Shown: in pieces, positions 1 to 10,500 of the stretch
How the letters are laid out: every line of letters starts with the position of its first letter
How positions within the stretch are numbered: position 1 is the first letter of the stretch
Origin: Stercorarius parasiticus
Lineage: Eukaryota > Chordata > Aves > Charadriiformes > Stercorariidae
Reading direction: 5' to 3'
NCBI GenBank assembly: GCA_013396915.1
Contig: VWZL01002216.1
Coordinates: 310,918 to 374,917 of the forward strand
Length of the DNA stretch: 64,000 nt
Notes under the pieces: generated by a model
Databases searched by the model: none
Seen by the model: the letters and a program-made list of their open reading frames with translations, nothing else
What the model was told of the DNA's origin: nothing
Position numbers and translations under genes: made by a program

Positions 1-480
1 GGCGCCCGGCCTGCCCGGAGTCCCTCTGAGCATGCGCGAAGCGGGTCGTTCGAAGGCGCGTTCCGGTCCGGACCGGCGGTGAAGGCCATCGCGGAGCTGT
101 GTGGCTGCGCATGCGCCACGGGCGCCTCAGCGTGGGGCGCCGAGGTCAGCCCTGAGGAGAGGCCGGTGGATAGCGGGGTTGTGGGCGGCTGGTGCTGCCC
201 GGGCGGGGAATGCACCCGGGAGGGCACCCGGAGCGGCGGGGAGNCGAGGTGGCCGAGGGACGTGAGGGCCAGGCGGCGGGCAGCACTCGGGACCATGGCG
301 GCCCCCGAGGGTGGGCGGGAGGTCGCCGGGTGGCGACCTGTCAGCACGGCGGAGCCCGAGCGGGTGTCCCCACGCGGGCGGCTCCAGAGAGGAGGGCGCA
401 AGCGACAGCGGCCTGCCCCGGGTGACAGGCGCAGGGCACACCGGGAGGGCCGGTGTCACACGCGTGGGTTGGACACGAGC
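1..480. promoter_or_regulatory. CpG-island promoter of TUBD1, probably bidirectional with RPS6KB1
   Basis: The stretch is very GC- and CpG-rich, in sharp contrast to the AT-leaning DNA after about 500. It contains the palindrome GCGCATGCGC (107-116), a full NRF1-type site, and a second partial copy GCATGCGC (30-37). ETS-like TTCCGG occurs at 61-66 and a YY1-like CCATGGCGGC near 294. No TATA box is evident, which fits a housekeeping CpG promoter. The first, non-coding exon of TUBD1 probably lies here, but I cannot choose its donor. In other vertebrates RPS6KB1 lies head-to-head with TUBD1. Nothing here reads as the RPS6KB1 N-terminus, so that gene is inferred to start left of base 1. The open frames here have no recognisable product and are a by-product of GC richness. 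One unresolved base (n) is at 244. Confidence 0.75.
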
Positions 481-1335
481 CTTTTCTGAAAATCATTCAC
501 AGGTTTATTTATTTTGCTGCGAGGAATAACTGGGCCTTGCTGTAACACGCAGGCTGGCAGCAGCGCTGAAATCGAGCACAGGATTCAAAAATAGCACATA
601 CCTGCCTGCAAAATGCAGCAGGATCAAGTTCCAGGCTCTGGCAGTTACCCAAAGAATGCTCCGGTACAGAAGTGCTCCGGCACAGCTGGGATGATAATGA
701 AAAATAGCAGAATAATGAAGTGAGGTAAAAAAATCGACCTTGTTTCTGTGAAAGGAGAATAGAAAAGCGGGAAACCAGAGCTACTGCAAAATGCTGAGTG
801 GGGAAAAAATGTCAACTGACATGGTACTGAATCAAAACCTTTGCTGTCTGTGGTGGAAGCATGGGGAACACTCTAGAGAATCCTTTTGTAACCTCAACAG
901 ATTTTGGCATCAGGCCCGTCAGAGTACAGGACTGGAAATCAGATAGATTTTTGAACAGGATTCACATTTCTAAAGGCATATGGTCCTTGCTTGTTACACT
1001 TTTACAGCCTAATCCTGTAACTTGGTTGGAGTTATAATTACTTGTTTCTATCCTGCGTTGCTAAGCAAAAGTAAGAAAGCAAAGACTTTACTTGCTGTAT
1101 GGTTGGTTTCAGCCCGTTCAGATGGATAGCAACAGTAAACAGACTGATTTCCTGTAAACTGCCATCTGCATTCTTCTGACATTCAGGAGAAAGTGCTGAA
1201 AGTGCATTTTTCCTCAGAAATAGCCACTGGTTGAAGCCGCTGGCCTTTTCCCTCTCACTAGAGGTTCAGAAAACATTGCAAAACTGCTCGGAATCCTACT
1301 CATCGGAACTTTTTCCCCCCCTCTCTTTTCCACAG
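481..1335 (+). other. TUBD1: TUBD1 5' intron (non-coding)
   Basis: AT-leaning sequence without a coding-like frame, between the CpG island and the first coding exon. It ends in a strong polypyrimidine tract (TTTTTCCCCCC, then CTCTCTTTTCCACAG) with an acceptor at 1335. A second, weaker acceptor (TTTTTTAG) is at 1363. Either would bring the 5' untranslated region to just upstream of the ATG. The intron is inferred because the donor is not located. Confidence 0.55.
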
Positions 1336-1386
1336 TTACTAAAGACATACTTTTATTTTTTAGGCTTAAATACAAAGTGAGTAAGA

Positions 1387-1558
1387 ATGTCAATAGTCAC
1401 AGTCCAGCTTGGTCAGTGTGGCAATCAGATTGGCCATGAGGTGTTTAATGCTATCTGCAGTGACGTCCGTGGCACACATGGGTTGTGTTCCAAGAAGGAG
1501 AATGAATCCTACCATGATGTTTGCAAAGAACGTTTTTTCAGTGAGGAGGAATCTGAAG
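1387..1558 (+). CDS. TUBD1: TUBD1 coding exon 1
   Basis: Encodes residues 1-57 plus the first base of codon 58. Opens with [16 protein letters not shown], the tubulin N-terminal nucleotide-binding segment. Donor GTACAG follows, and the split codon completes as valine ([13 protein letters not shown]) with exon 2. Confidence 0.96.
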
Positions 1559-4500
1559 GTACAGCATTTAAGCGTTTGTTTCCCACAGAGGGTCTAATAT
1601 AGTTAATACCCTAATGCAGTTAAGAGTACAGAAATAATAAAAGTTTTTCACCTTCCCTTGAAGAATGAGTTTTACCTTCAGTCTTGAACTGTCAGAACCC
1701 TCTGCCTTCACAACATTGCTAACAACTGTGGAAGCAAAATCAGCGCAGTAACACATCTAAAACCACAGGGCAAAGTCTGACAGTAACACAGCTGGAAACT
1801 GAGCATATATGCATATCTAGTCTTTCCTTCCAAACACTGGTATTTTCTACTGTAGATAGATCATACCACAGAGTAGGACCCAGATTATGTGAATCTGGTG
1901 TTATAAAACATATTAAGTGGTTTCTTTCCTGAAAGATCTGTGGTCTCAGAGTTCAGATTTATCTTTGGAGCAGTAGATGGTTCTCCAGAAATCCGGGGCA
2001 TTGCCAAGTCCTCCTTTCTGTACCTGCCTGTACTGCCCCATTAATAGTTTGGCTTATGTGGGTGGGAGGAATACAATCTGGGCCATGGTCCAAGTCTGTC
2101 CGTTTTACGTTAAAAAGTTGTAATATCGGCACATTATTCTTAGTTTTGTTTTTCTTCCTATCCAGTACCCGTTGCCCGAGCTGTGCTGGTTGACATGGAA
2201 CCTAAAGTCATCAGCCAAACCTTATCAATAGCCACCAGGTCTGGCTACTGGAAATACGATGATCGGTCGCACTTCTGTCAGAAGCAAGGGTCTGGGAACA
2301 ACTGGGCAAACGGGTATGAACAATTGTTTCAAGCTTCACTAAGTGAACTGCAGAGGCTAATGAGCTGTCTAGACTCTCTAGGAACAGTACTCTTGCAGCT
2401 GTGCGAGGTACAGAGTATGTAACATTAACTCAATTTATTTTTACATTACAATAGCAATATATAGAGCAGTGAAATTTCTCAACTGCTTTTTGCAAGGTGA
2501 AATTTGTATTTACAGTGAAAATGTAACATTTTAGAATAGAGTGAATATATTTGATTTAAGAATAGGAACCAGTAAGCACACTTTATAAACAGCTGTTGTT
2601 GCAGCTGAGGATTATTTACTGTAGATAGAATAGGTGACATAATGCCAGGTTATATAAATAATAATAAGGAAAGTATCCTTTATGAATAGTTTCACCTTAA
2701 CGCTTTTATTTTGATATAACCTGCCATGTTTCGCTGTTTCGTCTTTTATTCAACAGTTATTCTGTTCACGGGCCTAGACACAAAGAAGTAATAATGAATC
2801 TGGTACAAAAAGAAGCAGAGAAATGTGATCGACTCAGTGGATTTTTCACAATAATGAGCATGGCTGGTGGTACAGGATCTGGCTTGGGAGCATTTGTGAC
2901 CCAGTGTTTAAGAGATGCTTTTCCAGCCTCATTTATACTAAACCATGTTATCTGGCCCTACAGCACTGGTGAGGTGAATGTCATATTTCCCAGAGATACT
3001 CTACAAGTTTATAACCACTGTTTATTTTTAAACAAAAAATATCTGCAACTGAAATAAACCAGAAAAGAGGTACATTTTACTTTTCAGAAGTTCAACGTGA
3101 CAGAAGGTAACAGAGCTAATGAAATGTTTGCCTAATATTTGGTATGTGTTTTTACAAAAAAAATAAATTCTGGATAATAGAAGTGCTAAAGTATAATGCA
3201 GTTTCACGAGAAGCTCTATTAGGTAACTGGCAATCTCCTGTCACGATAGGATCTCAGCATTATAATCAGTTCCCAGACATTTTATTCTGGCATGTTTGTA
3301 TGAACTGAGAAGAATAATGATTTTCAGAGGTCTTTCTCTCTTTCCACGAAAAAGCTCTGCTAGCTCCTGACCTCATTCTGCACTTTGGCACATAAAATGA
3401 ATCACTTTCTAAATCAAAACTGAGGAAATGACAGTAGCCAGAGGATTATAAACTAGAAAGAGATTAAGTTCTTTGATTCTCATTTGTGTGTATTTTTTGT
3501 TTGTTTGTTTCCAGGTCATTGTTCAAAACTACAACTCTGTTCTGACTCTGTCACATCTGTACCAGTCATCAGATGCCCTTCTTGTTCATGAAAATGATGT
3601 CATCCACAAGATCTGTGCTCAGCTGATGAATATTAAACAGATCTCCTTCACGGATGTAAATCAAGTCATTGCACATCAGCTGGGGAGCATTTTCCAGCCC
3701 ACTTACACAGCAGAAAGTGGCTTACACTATAGCAGAAACCCATTAGGTATCAAACTATAAGCTGCCTAATGCATTCTCACACGTATTTCTGTAATTATTT
3801 CATGTTGTGAATTTAAGTTCTTCGCTCTCCTTACTTAAGTATTCGGACACATCACAAGTTTTAAGATAGGAAGAGTGAAGCAAAAGACTAAACTAGAATT
3901 TCAATTCCAATTTTGTAGCGGAGTCAAAAATAGATTCCCCAGCTTCTAGTTTCATTCTTTACCAAAAGAACACAGTTTCTCCTTTTTCAAGTGCCTACAG
4001 ACACCCTCATACCTATTCACATTTCAGAGGAAATTTGTGCGGGACAGTAATTTGGGACTGAGTTTTACATTTCACATTGGGTTAGAAGTTTGTATAAACT
4101 GAAACAAAATGACAGTTCTGTGTTTTGCCCAGGCAGAAGACAGGCTAGCATACAACTTGGTAGCAACAAGCAACAGGCTGACGTTTGTATCTTGAAGGGA
4201 TTAGAGAAGTTACCTGTATTGCCAAGAGTTTTGCTTGTAAAATTAAATTTTCACATCTGTCTGTCAATCTCTTTATCAGTACGTAGGGTCTTCGAGGTTC
4301 AGAGCCAGACTATAAAACAAGATGAGTCTAAGTTGTAAAACAAGAGCTGCTAACATGCTTCTATAAAACTTAGTAGTACATAGCAAGTTTGCACTACTTT
4401 GTCTGATATGCATCCATGTATTTGTCAGATTAAAACTTTATATATCCTGCTTTGTTTCTTACCTTAAATTTCTAGATCTTTGTAAAATTCCTCACTCTCT

Positions 4501-7386
4501 TCTCCTATTTTAGCTAGCCTATGCAATATTTTTGTCAAACATGAGCAGCTGTTCATTTCTTCTTTCAGGAGACTTGATGGAGACGTTAGTTCCACATCCT
4601 GAATTCAAGATGCTGGGTCTTCGTAACATACCTCAGATGCCTGAAAACTCTCTCGCTTACAGCATATTCAGTTGGCCTGGACTCATCAAACATTTAAGGC
4701 AGATGCTCATTGCTAATGCTAAAATGGAGGAAGGTAAAAAGCATTCACTCATCTTCATCATCCATCACTATTTAAGTATTTCTTTTTACAGATGAAATAA
4801 AGCTCATTGTTTTGTGGAGCTCACTGATTAGCTTTAGTCCATAAATGAGCTGCTGCCCTCAGACAGCAGGAATTTGCCTCTACATACCCAGCTGCTCCTT
4901 TAACTATTCACTCAGCTGCCACAGCAGCTCCTGGCTTGCTCCCGTTTTTGCTCCCAGACATCTCAGTTAATTATAACTATTGAAAAATACGCAAAACAAA
5001 CAGATTTTGGCCATGCACTTAATTTACATGATTTATTTGGAACATTCCTTGAATAGTTAGTTGTGCTATGTTTTTTCTTTCTACACCTTCTGCTAATTAA
5101 AAGCATGCTTAGCTCTCCCATATCATTTACATGGGGAATTCAGTATAGCTTCCAGTTATGCAAAGAATGGGCTGGCAGATTGCTAAGAATAGAAACGAGT
5201 ATCCATTTTCTCTGGTAAGACTAGTGACTACCAGGCAAATACTACTGGATTAGCACTGTTTTTCTCTAAGAATTGTGTAATTGCTGCTTAACTAATGGGC
5301 AGAAGCCACAAACCCTAATATAATCTCAGCTTGGGCTTAGTTACCATCTGACTCTTCAGCTAGTCTGAATCTGTATTTCATGAAACACTAACTTTCTTTC
5401 ATATCTTTTTTTGCCAAAATCTCATAGGTATTGATTGGCAAGTAAGACCACCACGTCTGGGCTCCTCCATCCCCTCCAGTCATTCCACAAACAAGCTGCC
5501 GCATTTCAATACTTCCATTGCCAACCTGGTTATCCTGCGAGGAAAAGATACGCACAGCGTAGACTTAGGTAAGAAGGAAAACCACAGTACCTCAGTGAGG
5601 CTCGTTTCACATCTCACTGATTTCTTTGCACCCATATCTGATGAAAGTGGGAAAGAACCCACAAGGCCGTATATTTGACTACTAAAGTCAATATTCCCTT
5701 TAGAAACATTTTAATGTCCGAGGCCACGTTGTCTAATTGCTTAGGGCTGCTATATTTACAACCCAGACTTCTGTGTTTCCTGAAGCACTTCAGAGAAGGA
5801 GGAAGAGACTGAAGTCCGTAGATAAGATAGGATTCTTGGCTACATTGTCTGAAAGTATATTTAGCCGCTTCTGGAATGATGAGCATAGCTTGCGGATGAA
5901 GTACCGATACAAGGGTATGCTTCTAGATAATCTAATGAATCTGTTTAAAACAGTTATATTTTAAACAGGCTGACCACTCTGCAGACTTTTTTCAAGGCCT
6001 GAATTGATCTGCCAAGCATTGATTAGGTCACACAGGACTACTGCGATCAAGATGTAGGAGCTTGTACCTTTACATTTGTCAAAAGGGCTGTCTTATTTCT
6101 GCTACAGGAAGTTTCCGAGATCCCTCATTATACACATCATGGCTAAGCCCTCAGGACGCTTTTAAGGCGTGGAAAACACCAAGAGCATTTAACAAGTACG
6201 AAAAGTCTGCTACTTTGGTCAGCAATAGCCAGTTCCTGCTGAAACCTCTTGATAACGTTGTAGGAAAAGCTTGGAATATGTTTGCATCCAAGTAAGTGAA
6301 AATAATTATGCTGATACTTCACTAATAACTGCCATTCTCTTCAACGGTAGCAAAATCATTGTAAATACAGCCTACTCTTTCAGCAATGTAACGGTGAATA
6401 AGCATCGAGAGTGTTCCCACACTTTAGTAGAAACATTCTTATGCTTGGAACATGATGGCAGGGTGAGGAACACAGAGCAGTGCTTGTGTTCTGTGGATAA
6501 GTGAGACCACATATTCTAGTGGTGTCAGTTTGACTATTTTCTCTGTACTAAAACTCCACAAATTTAGTGCATTCCGATGTGACCGTTCTAAAAATAACAT
6601 ATAGAAACTCTTTTACTGATCATGTAGTTTCTAAATTGTGTTCAGACCTGCTGCACAGTCCAGGAAACAAGTTCCTTACTCAGTTCAAAAGGATTTACGG
6701 GATTTGTGTGTTTACGAAGGCTCCCATGCTATTAATTTAATTTTTCATTAGAACCAAGAAATCTGGAAAAGAATTGCCTTTTTACTTTGATCATCATGAA
6801 GCCAAGGGTACTGCATGTCACAGCAGATGTCTGCTAAACACGAGTTTCTAGCACAGGAATTCTGCAATTAAAAGCCAAAAGAGGAAAACTGCTGCCACTA
6901 GCTGTGCTCCTGGTTTTACCAGCTGTTACAAAAACACCAGTGATGAGAAGCAAGCTGTCCTGCACACACAGGTTTAGGCCTTGCATTACTTTTCTCATTT
7001 AATATTCACTTCTCCTTCCATTTCCTGGTCAGCCCAATTTTGTTTCCTTAAACAATACGCAAAGTTATAAAAGCTACTAGAAACACGTCATGACTTATCA
7101 GTAAGTATTAATTACAAAATGAGTTCGAGAGGGTGCAGTAGAAACTAACCAGCATGATTATCGGGTGGAAACCAATCTTCATTTGAAGTTTTTGCAATAA
7201 CTATACAATCTGATTTCATGTGTCAGATTCTTCACTGACTTCTAATGTCTTAACCGTATTCCTACTGTGACTTCAACACACAGAGCCTATATTCACCAGT
7301 ACACCAAATTCGGAATCGAAGAGGAAGATTTCTTGGACAGCTTCACAGCTCTGGAACAAGTTATCTCCAGTTACACCATCCTTTGA
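1387..7386 (+). CDS. TUBD1: TUBD1, tubulin delta 1 (complete, 8 coding exons)
   Basis: Delta-tubulin is a divergent tubulin of centrioles and basal bodies. With epsilon-tubulin and the TEDC proteins it is needed for the B and C tubules of triplet microtubules. Exons at 1387-1558, 2166-2313, 2757-2973, 3515-3746, 4569-4733, 5428-5568, 6108-6291 and 7284-7386 join in frame at GT-AG sites. They give 1362 nt, or 453 residues plus TGA, the same length as the human protein as I recall it. Visible motifs are the N-terminal nucleotide-binding GQCGNQIG (residues 9-16) and the tubulin signature GGTGSG (144-149). The C-terminus [13 protein letters not shown] is family-typical. The start is supported by an in-frame TGA at 1378-1380, A at -3, and identity of [16 protein letters not shown] with other vertebrates. 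The least conserved part is encoded by exon 6, in the loop after residue 311. No frameshift or premature stop is seen. Confidence 0.97.
2166..2313 (+). CDS. TUBD1: TUBD1 coding exon 2
   Basis: Residues 58-106 and two bases of codon 107. Contains [10 protein letters not shown] and [11 protein letters not shown], both tubulin-family segments. Acceptor TATCCAG, donor GTATGA. The open frame runs on past the donor, but NGY joins correctly to SVHGPRH in exon 3. Confidence 0.96.
2757..2973 (+). CDS. TUBD1: TUBD1 coding exon 3
   Basis: Residues 107 (part) to 179. Carries SVHGPRH, the signature [15 protein letters not shown] (GTP-binding glycine loop) and WPYSTGE at the donor GTGAAT. Acceptor TTCAACAG. 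Confidence 0.97.
3515..3746 (+). CDS. TUBD1: TUBD1 coding exon 4
   Basis: Residues 180-256 plus one base. Starts [16 protein letters not shown] right after a T-rich tract ending TTTCCAG. Includes [14 protein letters not shown] and FQPTYTAES, and ends RNPL with donor GTATCA. Confidence 0.97.
4569..4733 (+). CDS. TUBD1: TUBD1 coding exon 5
   Basis: Residues 257 (part) to 311 plus one base. Encodes [27 protein letters not shown] and [13 protein letters not shown]. Acceptor TCTTTCAG, donor GTAAAA. Confidence 0.97.
5428..5568 (+). CDS. TUBD1: TUBD1 coding exon 6
   Basis: Residues 312 (part) to 358 plus one base. The first half is a Pro/Ser-rich loop poorly conserved with mammals as I recall them. 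The second half, [15 protein letters not shown], is a strong family match. Acceptor CTCATAG, donor GTAAGA. Confidence 0.95.
6108..6291 (+). CDS. TUBD1: TUBD1 coding exon 7
   Basis: Residues 359 (part) to 419 plus two bases. Contains [24 protein letters not shown] and GKAWNMFAS. Acceptor GCTACAG, donor a consensus GTAAGT. Confidence 0.97.
7284..7386 (+). CDS. TUBD1: TUBD1 coding exon 8 with stop codon
   Basis: Residues 420-453 and TGA. Encodes [20 protein letters not shown] and the C-terminal [11 protein letters not shown]. Acceptor AACACACAG. The split lysine codon (AA+A) joins it to exon 7. Confidence 0.97.
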
Positions 7387-7590
7387 TTTTTTTTGAAATG
7401 GTCTGAAATAGAGCTTTCCCGAAAGAAGCCAGCACTGGAATACTGGACTGTAGCTATTTTTCAGTCTTGTAAGCAGTGTGTCTGCCTGTGTTAGAATAGT
7501 AAGAACTGAATCAGAACTGAATATATTCATATGAGCAGGTATTACTTGTATTTATTATGTCTAATAAATAGCTATTTTTCAGTACATTTG
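7387..7590 (+). other. TUBD1: TUBD1 3' untranslated region with poly(A) signal
   Basis: The first canonical AATAAA after the stop codon is at 7563-7568, so a short 3' UTR of about 200 nt ending near 7590 is likely. Longer forms cannot be excluded. There is no coding content of its own; the short minus-strand open frames across it are unremarkable. Confidence 0.6.
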
Positions 7591-10500
7591 CTATGTACTG
7601 TAGAAGTCTTTGAACATTTTTGGCACTTGGATATTTTTCATAAAGAACGTCTATACAGAAGTATTTTTTTCTCCAGGCTAAACTCTCAGCTTCTAAACTA
7701 TCATGAGCTAATGTCTGATAAAAATGAAATGTGTGCTTGACTACAGTAGTAAGGCATTCACGATCCTCCAATTTCAATTTTTCATGATAACACTTCACCC
7801 TAAGAATGCTTCAATATTGATAAAAATGCACAGTATCAGAATTATTAATCCAAACTCCATTTGGATATCCTTCAAGATACAATAGTGTGTCACCTCTTCC
7901 TTTAAAGCAAAGTAAGACTTTTTTAAGGACCTTAACCTTGACAAAATAGGGGAAGTTTTGAACCATCTTTTAAAAAAAAGGTATGAGAGTTCTTAATTTT
8001 CCTGTCATCCTCAAGTTATATGAGAGATTATAATGAATTATATGCTTTTCTGGCCATTTCACCATACCATGTTTTCAAGTGGTGTTACCTACCACTTGAA
8101 AAAAACATCCCTATAGCACATCAGAGCTCTCGGCTATTTGTTATAGGCGAACTATGGGTTTAAGCAAAGCCACCATTCTTGCTCTTCTTCCTGTAAGTTA
8201 GAAGCAGGTAGGTTTTTTTAATTAATTTTTTATTTATTTAAGCATATTTGGGAGGAGAATTGCCGGTAGATTTCAGGTGTAAGAGCCTGTAATGTAATAT
8301 AATGTCAATCTATTAGACTGTATAATTTCAAAAGTTGCTTTAAGAAATGGGCTCTTTTTTGCACAAATTTTACCACGACCACAAGGTGGTGCCCCTGCGA
8401 AGCTGCAGCCTGCAAACACTCAGCTGCACCAGCCTGACAGGAGGAGGCGATTGCAATAGCTGTGGGGGCACAGACTGGGTGCTTATAAAGTAAAAACAGT
8501 ACAGCAGGATTAAGGAGTATGTTGTAACACCGAGCTTTCTTCTGCCACTGTTAGCTTTTCACTTAATGGTAGGGAGAGCTTTTGGAATTCTTCCCATTCC
8601 GCCCCCCGCCCCCCCCATCACACTGTTCTCTTACAGAAGTAATCCCACTTACTATTACATAGGCATAAAAATTTAAAAAATCCGTCTCGAGGACTTTTCC
8701 CTTGACAAGTGGGCAAATCTCATAGCTTCCCTTTAGGTTTTAGTGCTGTTTCATGCCAGGCTTCTGAGCTTTTAACTAAAAGCTGAGCGTACACATAGGA
8801 AGATGCTGAGTATGTTGAAGAGGTTTGCAATATGGCTAATGATGCCGACATAGAAATCTTGCCCTGTTAGAAATTCTGATTTAGATTTTAAATCTTTAAT
8901 GAATTAACACAGTGGTAGACACAGAAGTGACCTTGTAATTCTGCCAGGCTTCAGTTAGAGCACAGCAGACACTCTGTATTACTTTTATTTCCTTCCCTGG
9001 TTTCATTTACCTCCTCACTTTTCTTCAGGCCAGGTACAGAAGCACTAAAATCCTCCCCCACCCCCCCACGAACGTGTTCTCAAAGCAGCTCTAGCACATG
9101 ACACCTGGAATGGCAGACAGACTTCTTGACAAGATTCAAGTAACTGTACAATTGAATCTGAAGAAAATAAGTAAGTACTCGGGCTCAGTTCACAACTGAT
9201 CAACTCCACTTACAGTAATAGCTGTTCTCCGGCACGGTTGTGTCAATGCAAGCCACAATGGCTTCTGGTAAATGTCACGGTAGCTTATAGAGCAGCAGTG
9301 TTAGTCTCTCATGTCTTCCAAACAAACAAAAAAAAGTTTCAAGGGCCCATTAGTAGTCGGACAACCTTCAGCACACTTTAGAGTTAAGTCTGGTCCTAGT
9401 TCATGCAGAAAAATTACTTATTTAAATTAAGAGCTATATTAGTGCCTCAATTCAATAGCTAAATAATTAAATATAGAGGGGAATGCGAATCATTCATAGG
9501 GTGGGTGGGGAAAACACAAGAAGGAAGGCAAAGAGGAAAAAGCAGATAGGATAAATATACCCAATAACTTTTCATATAAAAAAATCACTTGACATTTACG
9601 ACAAAACATTTTGACAATATTCTTCTTGCAGACCACAGTACATAATCCAACAACTCGCTCTAGTTTGCTTTCTGTTTTTACTCAGCTGCTCTAATTCCTG
9701 TTTTAGGAACTCGCTCTCAAAAGGAGAGGACACAATAATCATAGTTCAACTATCCAGCCATACTTCAATACTGCTCAGCAAAACTGGAGTTGTTTGGAAG
9801 TTCAGAACTACATGTAACTTTTGTTATAGAATATTATTTGTGGTATTTAATATTTTTTTCACTAAATCACTCCCTGGCAGCTCAGAGCTGGGGGACTGTT
9901 CTGACCAAAAGGGCTTTTCTGGTGGTGTGTTTTTGTCAGCTTCAACCATTGTCTTTAACTTGGGTATTTTCACAGCAGAAACTGGAGGAAAGATTGCACA
10001 AGAAGTTAAGATAAACAGCCCAGGCAATTCAAGTTTGCAAGGAACAAAGGGTCAGGAGAGGAGACAGTATGGTGAGGTTCTCCCTCCTCAAAAAGGCACA
10101 GGATGTTTAGCAACATATAAATAATTTTCCCTAGTGTTTTCAACAGATATCAGACTGGGAACTTCCAGTATCAGAAATGAGAATATGTAACTCCTTGTCT
10201 GAAAAAATGACCAAGTCCCAGGAATGCATACTCTTCCTCATTGTTCCACAGGACAGGTAAAAGAGATTTTTAAAAAGCTAAGGACATGTAAGTCCTCTCA
10301 GAAACAAGGAAGAGGGCAATGGTTATTGTACTGCTACATCAATAAGTAACTTTATTGCAGAAATAACCTTACATTATCTCTATGTATTTATAATTCTCAT
10401 CAGGAAGCAAATACAGCAGGCGCTTATTGCACCTATGAATGATATAGGCCCATTTATCCATTCTTTATAAGTACATTTATTATTTATGGCTTATGTCACT

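Noticed and set aside
79..529. Overlapping open frames on both strands at the left edge
   Set aside because: CpG-island composition lowers stop frequency. No frame resembles RPS6KB1 or another known N-terminus.
8377..8400. CTCF-like sequence CCACAAGGTGGTGCCCC between the convergent genes
   Set aside because: It differs from the CTCF core at two positions I consider important; too weak to call without binding data.
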